Assembly: GCF_004366355.1 (NCBI RefSeq)
Contig: NZ_SODV01000001.1
Coordinates: 3,658,001 to 3,722,000, forward strand
Length of the DNA: 64,000 nt
Direction: 5' to 3'
From: Dinghuibacter silviterrae
Lineage (GTDB): Bacteria > Bacteroidota > Bacteroidia > Chitinophagales > Chitinophagaceae
Shown: in pieces, positions 29,101-36,660 of the stretch
Layout of the letters: each line of letters starts with the position of its first letter
Numbering within the stretch: the first letter of the stretch is position 1
Translations under genes and position numbers: made by a program
Notes under the pieces: model-generated
The model's database searches: none
The model's input: only the letters and a program-made list of their open reading frames with translations
What the model was told of the DNA's origin: nothing

Positions 29101-29593
29101 AGAGGCTCATCTTTTCTTCGCGAAATCCTATAACGGCGCCTGCTGGTCTCTTATAGAGCAAAAGGAAAGGTCCATCGAAGAAACGGCCCGGATGATCAAC
29201 CTGGCACACGCCTCCCTGTTGCACTGGAGCGAAAGCCCGGAATGTACACCCGCCAACGTACAACGCGGCGAATGGCTGATCGCGATGGCGTATGCGGTCA
29301 CCGAAAGGGCCGAGCCGTCGTATGTACACGCCAAACGGTGTCTCGATTTGACCATCAGCGAGCCGGACGCGATGATGGGTTTTGATGTGGCATACGCCTA
29401 CATGATCATGGCAAAGACGCTGGCGCTAACGGGCCGGGAAGAGGAGGCGAAGGGGTATCTGGCAAAAATGGTGGATGCCACTGGTGCCAACAGCAATGAG
29501 CGCGACAGGCAAATATTCCGGGGCGATCTTCAACTGGGGAACTGGTATGGGTTGACGGAGTTGGTCCGGGAGGCAGAAAAGTCGATTTTATGA
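29072..29593 (+). CDS. Conserved hypothetical helical (TPR-like) protein
   Basis: 173 residues; the only early ATG is at 29072, inside the VOC gene (29-base overlap). All-helical content: FFAKSYNGACWSLIEQKERS, LAHASLLHWSESPE, VQRGEWLIAMAYAVTERAEP, YVHAKRCLDLTISE, FDVAYAYMIMAKTLALTGRE. The paired-helix pattern with A-x-x-L-x-x-x-G-R-E resembles TPR-type repeats. I recognise it as a recurrent uncharacterised family but can give no activity. It overlaps the next gene by an ATGA. Confidence 0.65.
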   Translation: MFASSFSSGKEAHLFFAKSYNGACWSLIEQKERSIEETARMINLAHASLLHWSESPECTPANVQRGEWLIAMAYAVTERAEPSYVHAKRCLDLTISEPDAMMGFDVAYAYMIMAKTLALTGREEEAKGYLAKMVDATGANSNERDRQIFRGDLQLGNWYGLTELVREAEKSIL

Positions 29594-30681
29594 ATCATAT
29601 TAAAACAGGTGTGTGGTTTTGCATGCTATGGAGTGCAAGCCCGGCCCTCGCCCAACCACCCATCCGAGATCCGCATACACGCGGTTATGTACGGGCCACG
29701 GAACTCCCGGACAGCGCCAATCCTTCCCCCGGCGCCAATGGAAATTTTATTATTGGCCCCACGCATAACCCCGCACCGGAATCGACGGTACAGGCGAACG
29801 TACCGCAGGGGACCATCTACCGGTTTACCATGGAGTCGAAGGATAGCAAAATCTATCCCGGCATCGCCCGGGAACCGAAGACATTTGGCACCCCGGATCC
29901 GGAAAACCCCGCCAGGTTAATCGTCACCACAAGCCATCCGGCTCCATATACCCGCCTGGTGACCGTGTACGTCCCCAAACAATATGTTCCCGGTTCCGCA
30001 GCGCCGTTTATTGTGGGCGCCGATGGGCCGGACTACTTGCTTTTTACGGTACTGAACAACCTGATTGCCGAGGGCAAAGTACCGCCCATGATTGCCATCT
30101 CTATTGGCAATGGCAGCGGGGATGCCCAAGGCAGCGAACGGGGCCTGGAATACGATGCGATGAACGGGGTATATGCAGAGTTTGTAGAAACCGAAGTACT
30201 GCCGCTGGTAGAAAGTACGTGCGGGGTAAAACTAACCAAAGACCCCGCCGGCCGCGCGACCATGGGGGGCAGTTCGGGTGGGTCCTGCGCCCTGATCATG
30301 GCGTGGTACCACCCGGAATGGTATCACCGTGTGCTGACCTATTCCGGGACGTATGTCAATCAGCAATGGCCCTATAACCCGGAAACACCGCACGGCGCCT
30401 GGGAATTTCATGAGCACCTGATTCCAAAGAGCCCTGTAAAGCCATTACGGATATGGATGGAGGTGGGGGACCAGGACCTTTTTAATCCAAACGTTATGGG
30501 TGATGGTATGCATGATTGGGTGGTCGCCAATGAAAATATGGCAAAAGTGCTCGCTGGTAAGCACTATCCATACCAGTTTGTTTTTGCCCGCAATGCCAGG
30601 CACGTGGATCATAAAGTAAAAATGCAAACGCTTCCCGAAGCGCTGGAGTGGCTTTGGAAGGATTATCACCCGGCGAATTGA
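29590..30681 (+). CDS. Secreted esterase (Fes/esterase-D-like alpha/beta hydrolase)
   Basis: 363 residues, with a signal peptide at about 1-21 (FCMLWSASPALA). An N-terminal beta-sandwich (GTIYRFTMESKDSKIYPG) precedes the hydrolase domain: YVPKQYVPGSAAPFIVGADG, nucleophile Ser in MGGSSGGSCALIMAWYHPE, acid region EVGDQDLFNP, and His in NARHVDHKVK. This is the enterochelin-esterase-like family that also includes polysaccharide acetyl- and feruloyl-esterases. Translation is coupled by ATGA to the helical protein. The 3' end overlaps the convergent HxlR gene by 16 bases. Confidence 0.82.
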   Translation: MNHIKTGVWFCMLWSASPALAQPPIRDPHTRGYVRATELPDSANPSPGANGNFIIGPTHNPAPESTVQANVPQGTIYRFTMESKDSKIYPGIAREPKTFGTPDPENPARLIVTTSHPAPYTRLVTVYVPKQYVPGSAAPFIVGADGPDYLLFTVLNNLIAEGKVPPMIAISIGNGSGDAQGSERGLEYDAMNGVYAEFVETEVLPLVESTCGVKLTKDPAGRATMGGSSGGSCALIMAWYHPEWYHRVLTYSGTYVNQQWPYNPETPHGAWEFHEHLIPKSPVKPLRIWMEVGDQDLFNPNVMGDGMHDWVVANENMAKVLAGKHYPYQFVFARNARHVDHKVKMQTLPEALEWLWKDYHPAN

Positions 30682-31031
30682 TGCACGTTTCGATGCCGGG
30701 TCCCCCATTCATGCAGATAATTGCAAATCGGTAAAAGCTCCCGCGCGCTTTCGGTCAGTTCATATTCTACCCTGGGCGGCACTTCCGGGAAAACGGTTCT
30801 TTTGACAAGGCCATCCTCCTCCATTTCGCGCAGTTGCAGGGTGAGCATCCGTTCCGTCAAACCCGGAATGGCCTTTTTGAGCGCACCGTATCGTTTTGGT
30901 GCGTGCTCCAGCGCCGACAGGATCAATATTTTCCACCTGCCGCCAATCATCTGCACGGCATACGTCATGTTACAGGTTGTCAAGAACTTACGATTCTTGT
31001 AGTTCGTGGAAGTCTCTTTGACTTTTCCCAT
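30666..31031 (-). CDS. HxlR-family transcriptional regulator
   Basis: 121 residues from the ATG at 31031-31029 (MGKVKETSTNYKNRKF); an alternative ATG lies at 31040. The winged-helix core is CNMTYAVQMIGGRWKILILS, then YGALKKAIPGLTERMLTLQL, REMEEDGLVKRT, PRVEYELTESARELLP. The single N-terminal Cys just before the recognition domain is the redox- or quinone-sensing position in QorR/YodB-type members. Its start lies only 11 bases from the divergent, truncated oxidoreductase, leaving no room for normal promoters. Confidence 0.9.
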   Translation of the reverse strand: MGKVKETSTNYKNRKFLTTCNMTYAVQMIGGRWKILILSALEHAPKRYGALKKAIPGLTERMLTLQLREMEEDGLVKRTVFPEVPPRVEYELTESARELLPICNYLHEWGTRHRNVHQFAG

Positions 31032-31042
31032 TACATACATTT

Positions 31043-31972
31043 TTGTGTGTACCGGCGCCCGGCCCACAGGAGGTTCGCATCCAGGTAAAAGCCATCGGGT
31101 TAAACCGCGCCGACACTATGTACCGGCTCGGCATTTATGATGAATATCCCATTTTCCCGGCGCGGCTGGGGTATGAGGCCGCAGGTATTGTGGAGGCTAT
31201 TGGTGATGGCGTGGAAGGTGTTGCGGTGGGCGATGTGGTCAGCGTGCTGCCGGCTTTTTCCCTGCATCAATACGCCACTTATGGAGCGCTGATCGTTGTT
31301 CCGGCCTATACCTTGCAAAAGCACCCCTCCTCCTTGTCTTTTGAAGAAGCTGCTTCGGTCTGGACAAGTTATCTTACGATGTACGGAATGGTGGTCGATG
31401 CGGCGAATGTACAACCGGGACAGTATGTGGTCATCACTGCGGCATCCAGCAATGCGGGGCTGGCGGCTATACAGGTGGTCAATGGTGTAGGGGGCATTCC
31501 TATTGCGGTGACCACTACGGGTAGAAAACGGGATGCCCTGGTGACAGCGGGCGCTGCACACGTCATTGCGGCAGATGAACAGGATGTCGTAACGGAGGTG
31601 CTGAAAATTACTAAGAACAACGGCCCGGAAGTCATACTGGACCCCGTAGGCGGCCCCTTGCTGACAAAGCTGATAGACGCGGTGGCCGTTAAGGGTAAGG
31701 TGTATATTTACGGCGGGTTAAGCCCGGAACCCGCCTCGCTCTCCGCGCTGACGTTGGTGCGCAAAACGCCCGCCCTCTATGGATATAATGCGACCGATGT
31801 ACTACTCAATCCTTCAAAGCTGGGGGCCGCGATACAGTTTATTTATGAAGGTATTGCGAAAGGAAAGCTAAAACCCGTTGTCGGCAAAACGTTTCCCTTC
31901 GACGAGATCGTAGCCGCAACAAAGTTTCTGGAAGCCAACACGCATATCGGTAAGGTGGTCGTTACGATATGA
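31043..31972 (+). CDS. Zinc-dependent-type alcohol dehydrogenase/quinone oxidoreductase, 5' truncated
   Basis: 309 codons from a TTG at 31043. The protein begins CVPAPGPQEVRIQVKAIGLN followed by RADTMYRLGIYDEYP. MDR proteins usually carry about 22-25 more residues (MKAIxFHxFGxPEVLxLEE) before this point. The open frame extends only seven codons further upstream before a TGA. The Rossmann part is intact (VITAASSNAGLAAIQVVNGV; ILDPVGGPLLTKL; end THIGKVVVTI). The missing segment lies exactly where the divergent HxlR gene now begins. Possibly not expressed. Confidence 0.8.
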   Translation: MCVPAPGPQEVRIQVKAIGLNRADTMYRLGIYDEYPIFPARLGYEAAGIVEAIGDGVEGVAVGDVVSVLPAFSLHQYATYGALIVVPAYTLQKHPSSLSFEEAASVWTSYLTMYGMVVDAANVQPGQYVVITAASSNAGLAAIQVVNGVGGIPIAVTTTGRKRDALVTAGAAHVIAADEQDVVTEVLKITKNNGPEVILDPVGGPLLTKLIDAVAVKGKVYIYGGLSPEPASLSALTLVRKTPALYGYNATDVLLNPSKLGAAIQFIYEGIAKGKLKPVVGKTFPFDEIVAATKFLEANTHIGKVVVTI

Positions 31973-32804
31973 CCTTATTTGCCCGGAAGGCTTTCGGGCT
32001 TACGCCCTTGTTGTTCTTAAAGAATTTAGTCAGATGGCTTTCGTCGGTAAAGCCAAATTCGTCCGCGATTTCCCCGAGGCGTTTGTCGCTATGGATCAGG
32101 CGGTGTTCGATCAAACTCTGCCTGTAGCCGGTGATATATCGTTGCAAGGTGCTGCCGGTTTGCTGTTTGAAGTATTTCCCCAGGTAATTGACGGAAATAT
32201 TGAAGCGCGAACAAAGGTATTCCGTCCGCAGCCTGTCGGGGTTGTAAATATTGGCCTGGATAAAGTGTAAGATGTTGGCGGTTTGTTGATGGGTATGGTC
32301 GCTCAGGTCAAGGTGATGGAATTTGGCGATGTTCCGGGCGACAAGAACGATGAGCGTGTTGACAAAGTGGTGGATCAATTCCTGGTTGTACAGGTCGGGA
32401 CTTTCGTTTTCCCTGAGGACGGCGTCGACAAGGGGCTCCACCAGTTTTTTGTCGACGGCGTTTTTGAGGATACAGCCGGGCTTGTGGTTGGCGTTTTGCA
32501 GGATGAATTCGAGGTTTTGGATGTTGCCGCTGGATAGCCCGGACTGTTGGACATAAATGTCATTGAACCGGAGGAAAAAGAAGGTAGTGGTTTCCGTTAC
32601 CTCGAACGCGTGGCAGTCGGTGGGCGTGATCAGGAACATGTGGCCTTTGCCATATTTGAACTGGCTTTTATTGATACACTGGATACCCGCACCCTTGACA
32701 ATATAGACGAGTTCGAAAAAACTATGGTGATGTGGCGCACCCGGACCTTCATCAACCGTTAAAAACTCGATCGAAAAGGGTTTATGCAGATTTTCCCTGA
32801 TCAT
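31962..32804 (-). CDS. AraC-family transcriptional regulator
   Basis: 280 residues. Cupin sensor at the N terminus (GAPHHHSFFELVYIVKGAGI, then FKYGKGHMFLITPTDCHAFE). The C-terminal AraC DNA-binding domain: DRLRTEYLCSRFNISVNYLG, KYFKQQTGSTLQRYITGYRQ, LGEIADEFGFTDESHLTKFF, then KNNKGVSPKAFRAN. It is divergent from the NADP-dependent oxidoreductase at 32874 across 69 bases with a symmetric operator-promoter. Its 3' end overlaps the truncated oxidoreductase by 11 bases. Confidence 0.9.
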   Translation of the reverse strand: MIRENLHKPFSIEFLTVDEGPGAPHHHSFFELVYIVKGAGIQCINKSQFKYGKGHMFLITPTDCHAFEVTETTTFFFLRFNDIYVQQSGLSSGNIQNLEFILQNANHKPGCILKNAVDKKLVEPLVDAVLRENESPDLYNQELIHHFVNTLIVLVARNIAKFHHLDLSDHTHQQTANILHFIQANIYNPDRLRTEYLCSRFNISVNYLGKYFKQQTGSTLQRYITGYRQSLIEHRLIHSDKRLGEIADEFGFTDESHLTKFFKNNKGVSPKAFRANKVIS

Positions 32805-32821
32805 GGGATGTACTCGTTTTT

Positions 32822-32867
32822 GGCAAAATTATACCAATAATGGCTCTATAGCCTGTATAATTTTGCC
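32822..32867. promoter_or_regulatory. Symmetric divergent operator/promoter
   Basis: GGCAAAATTATA (32822-32833) and TATAATTTTGCC (32856-32867) are perfect 12-bp inverted copies. Each contains a TAATTTTG -7 element facing its own gene. A smaller GGCT-ctat-AGCC palindrome (32842-32853) sits at the centre. One regulator bound here could control both genes. Confidence 0.6.
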
Positions 32868-32873
32868 TGTATT

Positions 32874-33800
32874 ATGAAAGCAATCATTGTACAGGCGCCC
32901 GGCGATGTCCGCCAGTTGCAGCCGGTGGATATTGCCCTTCCGGAACTACAGACCGGAGAGGTATTGGTTAAGGTGAAGGCCATCAGCATCAACCCGGTGG
33001 ATGTCAAGAGCCGGGCGGGGAAAGGGGTCTACGGCCGTTTGAAGGAAGAGCAGCCGTTGATCCTGGGCTGGGATATCTCCGGCGAGGTGATACAGACCCG
33101 ATCGGACCGGTTCGCCGTAGGGGACGAGGTGTTCGGTATGGTCAATTTCCCTGGCCATGGCAAGGCGTACGCCGAGTTTGTGGCCGCACCGGCCGACCAG
33201 TTGGCATTTAAACCGGCGACTATTTCCCATGAAGAGGCGGCAGCCGCAACGCTGGCGGCATTGACGGCCTGGCAAGTCCTCGTCCAACGGGCGAACGTGC
33301 AGACAGGACAACGGGTACTGATCCAGTCGGCCGCGGGCGGCGTTGGCCATTTTGCCGTGCAGATCGCAAAGCACCTTGGCGCTCATGTAACCGGCACGGC
33401 GTCGGGTAAGAACAAGGATTTCGTGTTGGCACTGGGTGCGGATGCCTATATCGACTACACGAACGCCGACTGGCACAGCTACGGGGATCAATTCGACTTT
33501 GTTTTGGATACCATCGGTGGTGACCATTCACTGATTATGACAAAGCCCGGCGGGACGTTGATCAGCATTCCAACGGGGCTTGGGGCCGACGTGATAGAAA
33601 GATCGAAAGCCAAAAAGGTGGATGCCGCGTTTTATCTGGTTCAGTCCGCCGGCAAGAACATGGCTGCGCTCGCGGCACTGATCGGACAGGGGGTGATCAA
33701 GCCACACGTTTCCGCTCTTTTTCCATTCGAGGACATGGCCGCCGCCCATCTGCAGGTGGAGACCGGGAAGACTATCGGGAAGGTCGTGGTTCGCCTATAG
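32874..33800 (+). CDS. NADP-dependent quinone-oxidoreductase-like protein (zinc-less MDR)
   Basis: 308 residues. KAIIVQAPGDVRQLQPVDIA, SINPVDVKSRAGKGVYG, ILGWDISGEVIQT, the NADP motif SAAGGVGHFAVQIAKHLGAH, FVLDTIGGDHSL and the end TGKTIGKVVVRL follow the MDR QOR-like family. The structural-zinc cysteines are absent. It is divergent from an AraC regulator and shares a symmetric operator with it, so inducible detoxification of quinones or enones is inferred. The 3' end overlaps the convergent DUF2306 gene by 29 bases. Confidence 0.9.
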   Translation: MKAIIVQAPGDVRQLQPVDIALPELQTGEVLVKVKAISINPVDVKSRAGKGVYGRLKEEQPLILGWDISGEVIQTRSDRFAVGDEVFGMVNFPGHGKAYAEFVAAPADQLAFKPATISHEEAAAATLAALTAWQVLVQRANVQTGQRVLIQSAAGGVGHFAVQIAKHLGAHVTGTASGKNKDFVLALGADAYIDYTNADWHSYGDQFDFVLDTIGGDHSLIMTKPGGTLISIPTGLGADVIERSKAKKVDAAFYLVQSAGKNMAALAALIGQGVIKPHVSALFPFEDMAAAHLQVETGKTIGKVVVRL

Positions 33801-34416
33801 CAGCATAACGCTTACGGATGAGCCACTCTGCAACGACCAGGTTGGGCACAAAGCCCATCCAGGCCACGATCATGTATGTATCCAGGGGACGGAGGTGGAA
33901 TAAGGTAATCAACAGCCACTTCCAACCCCGCAGGGTAATGGCCGACAGTGTCAGGGCATAGCTGCGGTACATCCAGTCGCGGTGGGCGTCAAACTGTTTT
34001 GCCACGGCCGTCCGCCAGGCTTTGGCGGTGGTATACATCCACAACACGGAAAGGCTGGTAAATGCAATACGCGACGGGATGCCCCCGTTCGCCAGCAGGG
34101 CCATAATAAACGAAGCGGGGCCGGTGACAAAAAGAACGGCCACCACATAACATTTCCCCACAGCCCGGTGAATCGTCCTATACCGGTGCAGCAAAGCCTT
34201 TGAAAACTGGGTAAAGCCCGCCGCCAGGACAAACATAGATGTAAATACATGTACAAAAAAGGCGACAAGCCAGGGGGTAATATGGATATATTCCTGTTTT
34301 ATTTGCAGAAAAGCCGCGTCGGTGCGCACCGGAAGGTACTGCAGGGTGATGTTCCCCATCAGCACAAAGAAAAACGCGAACAGGAGCAATAGTCCGTATC
34401 GATAAACAATAGGCAT
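33772..34416 (-). CDS. DUF2306-type integral membrane protein
   Basis: 214 residues with about six membrane spans (LLLLFAFFFVLMGNITLQYL; WLVAFFVHVFTSMFVLAAGF; YVVAVLFVTGPASFIMALLA; SLSVLWMYTTAKAW; ALTLSAITLRGWKWLLITLF; TYMIVAWMGFVPNLVVAEWL). Conserved polar residues AKQFDAHRDWMYRSYAL between spans are typical of DUF2306, a family with possible haem- or quinone-binding His residues but no proven role. It is convergent with the oxidoreductase. Confidence 0.75.
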   Translation of the reverse strand: MPIVYRYGLLLLFAFFFVLMGNITLQYLPVRTDAAFLQIKQEYIHITPWLVAFFVHVFTSMFVLAAGFTQFSKALLHRYRTIHRAVGKCYVVAVLFVTGPASFIMALLANGGIPSRIAFTSLSVLWMYTTAKAWRTAVAKQFDAHRDWMYRSYALTLSAITLRGWKWLLITLFHLRPLDTYMIVAWMGFVPNLVVAEWLIRKRYAAIGEPRPSR

Positions 34417-34473
34417 CAGGAATAAAATTATATAAAAAAAGTTTCATATTTTCCTGTTCTAAACCGATTGCCT

Positions 34474-35217
34474 ATGACTCCAACAAAATGGATGATGCCC
34501 GTCATCGCCCTCTTTTCTTTCGCCGCCGGCTGTAAAAATCCCAGCGTCGTGAAAGATACCGCCGCAGCCCATACCCTTACGGCGCCGGCCAACTCCATTA
34601 CCGGTACGTGGACCGGTATGTTCGAACCAACAAGTAACAACCAGGTCTCCTCCAATAAAATCACCCTGTTTATTGACCAAATGGACGGGGGTAATATATA
34701 TGGCTACAGTGTTTGTGCAGGGAACGACCGCCCGTTTAAGGGGACCTATACGGATGACGGGGATAAGATAACGGCCACGCTCAAAGAGCCCGGTAACGGT
34801 GATTATGATGGCACGTTTGCGCTGGTCATCCAGAAAAATCCGCTCTCGCTCTCCGGCACATGGACGCCTTTCAAATCCACCTTGTCCAGTCGTCAATACA
34901 CCCTCGTTCGAAAGAATTTTGTCTACGACCCGGCCGCGGGAAGGTACGCCGAAACTTCCGCAAGATTACTGACCAGCGATGATGTCAACAACCTCCTCAA
35001 GGACGAACTCCGCTATATGCGCAACGAGATATTTGCGAGACACGGGTATTCCTTCAAGATAAAGGAGGTGCGCGCCATGTTCGACAACCAGGACTGGTAT
35101 ATGCCGATATCCACCGATGTCCGGAAAAAGCTGACGGGCATAGAAACGGCGAATGCCAATCTTATCAAGCGGTATGAGTCGTATGCGGATTCGAGTTATG
35201 ATGACTATGGACGGTAG
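34474..35217 (+). CDS. YARHG-domain lipoprotein
   Basis: 247 residues from the ATG at 34474 (MTPTKWMMPVIALFSFAAGC), lipidated Cys at 20. The central part (ITGTWTGMFEP, KITLFIDQMDGGNIYGYSV, PFKGTYTDDGDKITATLKEP) looks like a lipocalin-type or glycan-binding beta barrel. The C-terminal 75 residues are a YARHG domain: LRYMRNEIFARHGYSFKIKE, then FDNQDWYMP. YARHG domains occur in extracellular proteins, often next to peptidases. Precise role unknown. Followed by a terminator. Confidence 0.8.
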   Translation: MTPTKWMMPVIALFSFAAGCKNPSVVKDTAAAHTLTAPANSITGTWTGMFEPTSNNQVSSNKITLFIDQMDGGNIYGYSVCAGNDRPFKGTYTDDGDKITATLKEPGNGDYDGTFALVIQKNPLSLSGTWTPFKSTLSSRQYTLVRKNFVYDPAAGRYAETSARLLTSDDVNNLLKDELRYMRNEIFARHGYSFKIKEVRAMFDNQDWYMPISTDVRKKLTGIETANANLIKRYESYADSSYDDYGR

Positions 35218-35221
35218 GGTA

Positions 35222-35241
35222 GGGTGAAAACACCTTTTTTT
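35222..35241 (+). terminator. Intrinsic terminator after YARHG lipoprotein gene
   Basis: A short stem GGTG-aaaa-CACC followed by seven T, starting 5 bases after the stop codon. Confidence 0.6.
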
Positions 35242-35295
35242 CCCCAGATTTTAAAGTATAATTTGAAACATCTATTTTTTGCTTACCTGTTATAG

Positions 35296-36660
35296 ATGTT
35301 TATGAAAAAAGTGACCATGATGCTTGCTTTGTTCCTTTTGGCAGGCTGTAATGGCAATAACGCCGATAAAACTGCCGAAGGAAACAACAAGAAAGAATTT
35401 TATGACCTTTACAATAGCACATTAACCTATTATAAACTTGGCGAAAGCAATGCCATGTTGGATTATGCGAAGGAGATGCTCCTATACGCCCAATCCTTAA
35501 ACAACGATTCATTCGAGGTTGTGTCGTACAAGATGGTCGGCAATTGTTACTACCTGCTGAATGACCATATTTCCGCCATAAATTATTACTTCACCGGGAT
35601 ACAACTATGCGAGAACCGGCCGGCCCTGACACATCTTCTACCCGAACTGTACAATAATATCGGCTTTAACTATAGTAAGTTGGGCGTCCAGGACAAGGCC
35701 CTCGAATACTTAAAAAAGGCGGAAGATATAGCCTCCAAAAGTGAAGCTAAATCAATCAATGTATATATTCTCGAAAATTTAGCGGAGACATACCTGAGTT
35801 TGGAGAGACCCATTCCCGCCTTGCACTATCTGGACCTTGCCACCAAACTGAACGAGAAATTCAAGGATAAATATATTCAGGCCTCGATCTGCCTGGACTA
35901 TGGAAACGCTTATTACAAATTGTTTCTTCAGAACCATTCCGCAGACGAATTAGCGCTTTCAAAATATTATTTTGAAAATGCCATTGCCATTAGTGATGCG
36001 ACACGGGATTTCAAGCACTTTTCCAATTCCACTTTAGAGTATGGCAATTTCTTTTTCAAACAGGGTCTTTTTGATTCGGCCCTTATATTCACAAAAAGGA
36101 GCCTCGACACCGCGATAAGATACAATTACAAAGACAATGTCGTGGGTGGCGCGAACCTGTTGCAAAAAGTATATGCCGCGCAAGGAAATGAGCATCAGGC
36201 GTATGTTTCTTCGCTTCTCGGTAAGAAGATTACCGACAGTATGTTGTCCGTAAACAATATCAATCAGCTATTGGCCCTGACTTTTAATGAGGAGGTGCGC
36301 GAGAAAGATGCGGCAGCAAAAGAGAAGGAGAACCAAGAGCAAAGAATCAGGCATATCGAGAGCCTGCTCATCGCCATTATCTTAATCACTTTGGCGACGG
36401 GTTATTTAATCATAGCAAGAAAGATAAGGACAAAGCCAAAAGTGATTGTATACATTGGCAGCATCGGGTTATTAATCATGTTTGAATTCATTAACCTGCT
36501 GGTACACCCCCTGGTGGAGACCTATACCAATCATTCCACGCCGGGGATGTTGTTGGTGCTGGTGTTAATTGCTGCCATCCTGATACCCATACACCATCGG
36601 TTGGAACGATTTGTGGAAGCACATATAGAGAAGAACCATCAGCGCTCCTCCGGTGCCTGA
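35296..36660 (+). CDS. TPR lipoprotein with C-terminal membrane segments
   Basis: 454 residues. Lipoprotein-type signal KKVTMMLALFLLAGC with Cys at 17-18; the start is the ATG at 35296 or 35302. Residues about 35-330 are TPR units (YNNIGFNYSKLGVQDKALEY, LENLAETYLSLERPIPALHY, LDYGNAYYKLFLQ). A charged coiled coil follows (EEVREKDAAAKEKENQEQRI), then three membrane spans (LLIAIILITLATGYLIIA; VYIGSIGLLIMFEFINLLV; MLLVLVLIAAILIPIHHRL). The layout copies the sensor half of Bacteroidota TPR histidine kinases, but no kinase or DNA-binding part follows. It overlaps the convergent GH78 gene by 22 bases. Confidence 0.75.
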   Translation: MFMKKVTMMLALFLLAGCNGNNADKTAEGNNKKEFYDLYNSTLTYYKLGESNAMLDYAKEMLLYAQSLNNDSFEVVSYKMVGNCYYLLNDHISAINYYFTGIQLCENRPALTHLLPELYNNIGFNYSKLGVQDKALEYLKKAEDIASKSEAKSINVYILENLAETYLSLERPIPALHYLDLATKLNEKFKDKYIQASICLDYGNAYYKLFLQNHSADELALSKYYFENAIAISDATRDFKHFSNSTLEYGNFFFKQGLFDSALIFTKRSLDTAIRYNYKDNVVGGANLLQKVYAAQGNEHQAYVSSLLGKKITDSMLSVNNINQLLALTFNEEVREKDAAAKEKENQEQRIRHIESLLIAIILITLATGYLIIARKIRTKPKVIVYIGSIGLLIMFEFINLLVHPLVETYTNHSTPGMLLVLVLIAAILIPIHHRLERFVEAHIEKNHQRSSGA

